Below, piece by piece: positions 61,501-64,000 of a stretch of 64,000 bases of DNA. Position numbers and translations under genes: made by a program. The stretch is taken from contig JASGKX010000001.1 in assembly GCA_049840475.1 (NCBI GenBank), positions 1,984,001 to 2,048,000 of the forward strand, written 5' to 3'. The notes under the pieces are model-generated. The model searched no databases. It worked only from the letters and a program-made list of their open reading frames with translations, and was not told where the DNA came from. Positions within the stretch are counted from its first letter, which is position 1. Each line of letters opens with the position of its first letter. Source of the DNA: JBGVSA01 sp049840475 (GTDB lineage Bacteria; Pseudomonadota; Gammaproteobacteria; Burkholderiales; Rhodocyclaceae).

Positions 61501-64000
61501 GATCTGGGCGCAGTACGGCGTCAAGTACACGTATGACAAAGCCGGCCACCGTCTGACTGCAACGGATGCGGCGGGGAACAGGACGGCGTACTACTACAAC
61601 GAAGACGGTGCCTTGGCGTACACCGTCAATGCGCTCGGCGAGGTCGAAGAACGTAAGTACACGGTACTCGGGCAGCTCATGGAATTGCGTCTGCTCGCCA
61701 CACGCCTTACCCCTGTTTCGGGCGGCTGGCAGGGAGGCGCAGCGAAGGATCTGAACAACGCGGTGAAGACTGCGCGGAACGACCTCCTCGATACGCGAAC
61801 GACCTACAGCTACTACACCGACGGCACCCTCAAGACAACCAAAGACGCCGTCTTCGGCTACGAGACCGCCCTCACCTACAACGCCTTTGGCGAAGTCAAA
61901 ACGCGCCGTCAGACCATTGACTCGACGACGAAGCCGATTACTGCTTATGAGTACGATCGGCGAGGATTGGTCACCAAGACGACGGCAGACAGCACATATC
62001 TCAAGGCGGCGAACAGTAATGAGTACGATGCCTTCGGTCGAGTGCTGTTCACGGTAGACCCCTACGGCAACGCTTCTGAACGAGGCTATGACAATCTTGG
62101 ACGCGTGATTCTGGTTACAGACCCGGCCGGCGTGTGGAAGAGAACGACGTATGACGCTTTCGACCGGATCCTGACGCAGACCGACGCGCGGGAGAAGACA
62201 ACCACTTATCAGTACGACTGGGATGACCGCAGCACGGTCATCACGACGCCCGAGGGCATCAAGACCACCATCATCAATAATCGTCATGGCCAGAACGTGA
62301 CCATCCAAGATGACGACGGTGGCATCCGGACTTTTGGTTATTCACTTGACGGCACACTGGAGCGCCAGACGGACGGGGCCGGCGTCCTCGACCTCTCGAG
62401 CTGGAATCGGTACGACGCAGCAGGGCGGCTGTACGAGCACGTTGACGCTGCGGGTACCGTAACGCGCTACACCTATGACGATGCCAACCGTGTTCTGACA
62501 CGCACGGTTGATCCGGACGGGTTGAACCTCGTCACGACATACACCTACGACGCCAAGGGCAACGTTCGCTTCAAGAACGAGCAAGGCATCGTCACTGAGA
62601 CGCTGTTCGATGCCAGTAATCGGGTGATGTCGCAGATCATCGACCCCGATGGCAAGAAAATAACGACCAGCTACACCTACGACGGGCTCAACAACGTCAT
62701 CACGATCACTCAGGGTACCAAGGTGACGACGTACAGTTACGACACGCTGGGGCGTCGTAATAGCGAAATCGTCAACGGCGGGCTGTCAAACGTTGGGTAC
62801 GGCTATGACCTAAATGGCAAGCTAACGCGTAAGTCAGACAGCAATGGCACCTACTACTATCTGTATGACGAAGCTGGCCGGCTCGTCTTCACGATGGATG
62901 TTCTGCGTGGCGTAACCGAGAATCAGTACGACCCCGCTGGCCGCTTAGTGAGTATCGTCCGCTATGCCAAGCCGATTGACGTGTACTCCAGCGATATTGA
63001 CGTGGTGCGTTCGAGACTGGATGCGACAGATCCGAACAACCAGCGCTCGTACTTTCTATACGACGATGATCAGCGCGTGACCTACACGGTCAATGCCGCC
63101 GGCGTCGTCACCCACTACATCCGCAACGCAGTGGGGGATGTCGTCAGCGCGACGACCTATGCGCGACCCGTGACGGCAGGGTGGCGCGAAGAAGCTGGTC
63201 TATTGGCTCGTCTTGATCAGGCTGATTCCGCCAATCGCACAGAATACAGCGTCTATGATGCCGCCCACCGTAAAGTCATCGATATCGACGCCATGGGGTA
63301 CGTCACATACCTCCGGTATGACGGGACAGGGCATGTCACGGCGAAAACGCGATTCGCCTCTGCCCTGGAGCCGATTCCCTCAACTCCGACGGTGACCGAC
63401 GTACTCAATAGCATCTCCCGCGATGACCAGGATAGAGCCGAGCGCTTCGTTTTCGATGCGGCGGGGCAACTGCGCTACCACGTCGATGCCGAAGGGTATG
63501 TCACCGAATATCGATACAACAGCGCCGGTCTGCGGACGGACAGCATCCTGTATATGGATCGTCCGACCTTGCCTAGCGGCGATGCGCTGCATGAATCAGA
63601 TCTGATCGCTTCCCTGCCGATCACTATCCCAGGCAATGCGATTCACCAGACGACCAGCTACGACGCTGCGGGACGGGTGCAAGGCACGCGCAACGGCGAC
63701 GGCATCGTTACGTCGTTCGAGTTGGACAATCTCGGCAACATCACATACAGGACGGTTGGTGTCGGGCGAGAAGACGCCGTGACGACCAAGTACTCCTATG
63801 ATGCTGCCGGGCGTCTGGTGGGTGAGCAGGTTGGTTCGCTCGCGGCCGATGGATGGAAGGTCGTGTCGGCCGTCGCCTATGTCCTGGACTATCGAGGCAA
63901 TCGTACGAGCATTCTCAGTGGTCGCGGATGGGCTCTTCTGAACAGCGACGATATCTGGGCCAAAGCGGAAAGGGTGAGATTGGGATACCCTCCCGCTGCG
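58511..64000 (+). pseudogene. Giant RHS/YD-repeat protein gene, two frameshifts, continues beyond the window
   Basis: The ATG at 58511 follows CAGGTGATC. The N-terminus (MVAVVSGSGLGLLNTSYKTL) has no Sec signal, PAAR or membrane helix. Dozens of YD repeats follow (YDAAGRL-type words), which in the family build a hollow shell around a C-terminal toxin or effector. Three frames must be joined: 58511 to about 59742; 59743 to about 60952 after one missing base near 59741; and 60953 to the window end after one extra base near 60946-60952. I read the third frame through to 64000 without a stop. The usual core and C-terminal domain lie outside the window, so the cargo is unknown. Confidence 0.88.

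Noticed and set aside
58511..64000. CRISPR-like periodicity in the rhs region
   Set aside because: The repetition is at protein level (YD repeats) with variable DNA; there are no identical direct repeats with unique spacers, and no cas genes.

Overview
The window is a chromosomal segment of a high-GC betaproteobacterium, most likely a member of the Burkholderiaceae (Ralstonia-, Pandoraea- or Burkholderia-like). This rests on protein resemblance and on the his-hinT-tatABC block typical of that group; species cannot be settled by reading.

Region 1 (1-20.8 kb) is dense housekeeping DNA: a cut-off DedA gene, purN, a DUF3108 protein, an RsmB-type RNA methyltransferase, a MscS channel, a divergent hisC, then hisB-H-A-F-I-E running into hinT and tatABC. 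It continues with a TVP38-type membrane protein, tesA, an ABC ATPase, a PLD nuclease, an M61 peptidase, an SRPBCC protein, lpxH, two cyclophilins and cysS. Region 2 (20.8-30.3 kb) holds an orphan ParA, a gene-free 1.2-kb stretch with two inverted copies of a dispersed repeat, an ECF sigma/anti-sigma pair in line with msrP and msrQ, acs, a sodium:solute symporter and tRNA-Ser(GGA).

Region 3 (30.3-35.2 kb), directly after the tRNA, looks acquired. It has an intact IS3-family (IS407-type) element with a 4-bp target duplication, an AraC-GyrI regulator, an exported alpha/beta hydrolase, an exported DJ-1/PfpI protein, and a solitary second copy of the IS end.

Region 4 (35.2-54.9 kb) is one nearly gap-free block: fliQ-fliR-flhB-flhA-flgF-flgG-flgA-flgH-flgI-flgB-flgC-fliE-fliF-fliG-fliH-fliI-fliJ-(fliK)-flgD-flgE-(fliM)-fliN-fliO-fliP-fliA. 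It encodes a complete export gate, ATPase complex, rod, P and L rings, hook and a sigma-28 factor. No flagellin, filament cap, hook-filament junction, stator or chemotaxis gene is visible. Its FliG lacks the torque-generating C-terminal domain and its FliM-like protein has no CheY-binding N-terminus. The best reading is a non-rotating hook-basal body, possibly a secretion device. Region 5 (54.9-64 kb) adds TPR proteins, a Ser-rich lipoprotein, a small unknown protein and a giant RHS/YD-repeat gene that leaves the window; these are candidate accessory factors or cargo.

Reading frames break by single bases in several genes (hisF, msrP, fliI, the small TPR gene, rhs twice, probably fliQ). Several breaks look like one doubled base in otherwise healthy genes, so sequencing or assembly error is at least as likely as true mutation.
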